Assembly: GCF_012911925.1 (NCBI RefSeq)
Contig: NZ_JAAXKY010000006.1
Location: 31,956 to 95,955 of the forward strand
From: Pseudonocardia xinjiangensis
GTDB lineage: Bacteria > Actinomycetota > Actinomycetes > Mycobacteriales > Pseudonocardiaceae
DNA length: 64,000 nt
Direction of reading: 5' to 3'
Part shown: piece after piece, positions 63,015 through 64,000 of the stretch
Layout: each line of letters starts with the position of its first letter
Numbering within the stretch: the first letter of the stretch is position 1
Made by a program: the position numbers and the translations under genes
Notes under the pieces: generated by a model
The model's database searches: none
What the model saw: only the letters and a program-made list of their open reading frames with translations
Told to the model about the DNA's origin: nothing

Positions 63015-64000
63015 ATGACCGGCGTCGAGGTCAAGGTGGAAGGGCTGTCGAAGTCCTTCGGCCGCGCCAACATCTGGTCCGACGTGACCCTGACGCTGCC
63101 GCCCGGTGAGGTGTCGGTGCTCCTCGGCCCGTCCGGCACAGGCAAGTCGGTGTTCCTCAAGACCCTCATCGGTCTGCTGAAGCCCGAGCGGGGCTCGATC
63201 GTCATCCACGACACCGACCTCGTGCGCTGCTCCGAGTCGCGGCTCTACGAGCTGCGCAAGCTGTTCGGGGTGCTGTTCCAGGACGGCGCGCTGTTCGGCT
63301 CGATGAACCTCTACGACAACATCGCGTTCCCGCTCCGCGAGCACACCAAGAAGTCCGAGGCGCAGATCCGCGACATCGTCGCGGAGAAGATGGAGATGGT
63401 CGGCCTCACCGGAGACGAGCGGAAGCTGCCCGGCGAGATCTCCGGCGGCATGCGCAAGCGGGCCGGGCTGGCGCGGGCGCTCGTGCTGGACCCGGAGATC
63501 ATCCTGTTCGACGAGCCGGACTCCGGGCTCGACCCGGTGCGCACCGCCTACCTGAACCAGCTGATCATCGACCTCAACGCCCAGACGGACTCGACGTTCC
63601 TGATCGTCACCCACGACATCAACACCGCACAGACGGTGCCGGACAACATCGGGCTGCTCTACCGCAAGCACCTGGCGATGTTCGGGCCCCGCGAGGTGCT
63701 GCTGACGTCCGAGGAGCCGGTGGTCTCCCAGTTCCTGAACGGGCGCAGGCAGGGGCCGATCGGCATGTCGGAGGAGAAGGACACCGCCCAGGCCGCCAGG
63801 GAGATGGAGGAGGCGGGGGAGCTCGCAGGCCTGCCGCCGCTGAAGCCACAGCTGCAGCCGAGCCCGGGCGTGGCGGAGCGCAAGGCCGTCGGCAGGCGCC
63901 GCGAGCGGGTGCTGCAGATGCTCCACACGCTGCCCCCCGCCGCCCAGCAGGCGATCCGCGAGAGCTACGCCGACGACCCGCTGCCCGTACCCCGCCCGGC
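63015..64000 (+). CDS. Mkl/MceG-type ABC ATPase (incomplete at the window end)
   Basis: At least 328 residues, still open at the end. Walker A GPSGTGKS (38-45), signature SGGMRKR, Walker B ILFDEPDSGLDPVR, switch His in VTHDINTAQ. A C-terminal extension (about residue 250 onward) follows, as in Mkl of mycobacteria and MlaF/MceG proteins, which energise Mce lipid importers. ATG 63015 after AGGAGG. In M. tuberculosis mkl lies in the same ribosomal-protein neighbourhood. Confidence 0.94.
   Translation, partial: MTGVEVKVEGLSKSFGRANIWSDVTLTLPPGEVSVLLGPSGTGKSVFLKTLIGLLKPERGSIVIHDTDLVRCSESRLYELRKLFGVLFQDGALFGSMNLYDNIAFPLREHTKKSEAQIRDIVAEKMEMVGLTGDERKLPGEISGGMRKRAGLARALVLDPEIILFDEPDSGLDPVRTAYLNQLIIDLNAQTDSTFLIVTHDINTAQTVPDNIGLLYRKHLAMFGPREVLLTSEEPVVSQFLNGRRQGPIGMSEEKDTAQAAREMEEAGELAGLPPLKPQLQPSPGVAERKAVGRRRERVLQMLHTLPPAAQQAIRESYADDPLPVPRP

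Overview
The window is very GC-rich, uses many GTG and occasional TTG starts, and carries typical actinobacterial genes: Mkl/MceG-type ATPase, HadA/HadB dehydratases, class F sortase, an NDMA-dependent alcohol dehydrogenase, and several TIGR03086/DinB-fold proteins. The order tRNA-Thr, tRNA-Met, rpmG, hadA, hadB, tRNA-Trp, secE, nusG, rplK, rplA, mkl resembles the corresponding region of mycobacteria. Together with the AICE-type element this points to a member of the Pseudonocardiaceae, most likely Pseudonocardia or a close relative. That assignment is an inference.

Layout. 1-3640: small accessory genes and a ykkC-family (probably guanidine-I) riboswitch in front of an EamA-type transporter. 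4212-4293: tRNA-Tyr, the integration site of a 9.3 kb integrative element (4243-13507) bounded by a 60-bp direct repeat. The element keeps the AICE core repSA-xis-int as a chain of 4-base overlaps. Its FtsK-like transfer gene is cut off inside the Walker A motif, and the space is filled by lower-GC cargo: an unknown protein, a PP2C phosphatase with an in-frame stop, a HEPN-like TIGR02391 protein and an Mrr-type nuclease. 13508-29100: accessory chromosomal genes (DUF899, HXXEE, DUF1275, cupin, hemerythrin, an ABC importer for a small organic ligand, an SMR pump with its TetR regulator, a frameshifted trpD, acyl-CoA ligase), including a three-copy palindromic repeat. 29200-38800: Nudix, an Asp-rich cell-wall protein with its class F sortase, flavin dehydrogenase, patatin, serine hydrolase, holin-like protein, TenA. 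38950-45280: an acyl-CoA ligase/P450 operon and a 1016-residue LuxR (LAL) regulator.

45380-47851 is a bidirectional zinc-starvation locus. Cysteine-free paralogues of bL32, bL33, bS18, bL28 and uS14 and a CobW-like protein that resembles the mycobacterial ribosome hibernation factor MRF flank a Zur-box-like sequence. The zinc-binding bL33 lies just downstream, so both forms sit within 1.3 kb.

47934-54090 is the translation/transcription core (tRNAs, rpmG-hadA-hadB, tRNA-Trp, secE-nusG-rplK-rplA) interrupted by two small Cys-containing or unknown genes and an aminotransferase. 54200-64000 holds a CaiB-type CoA transferase, a MocR regulator, an SCP2-like protein, a response regulator and histidine kinase flanking a thioredoxin-fold peroxiredoxin, an NDMA-dependent alcohol dehydrogenase next to an R2-like ligand-binding oxidase, and the start of the Mce-type ATPase gene, which runs off the end of the window. 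No CRISPR array or rRNA gene was seen.
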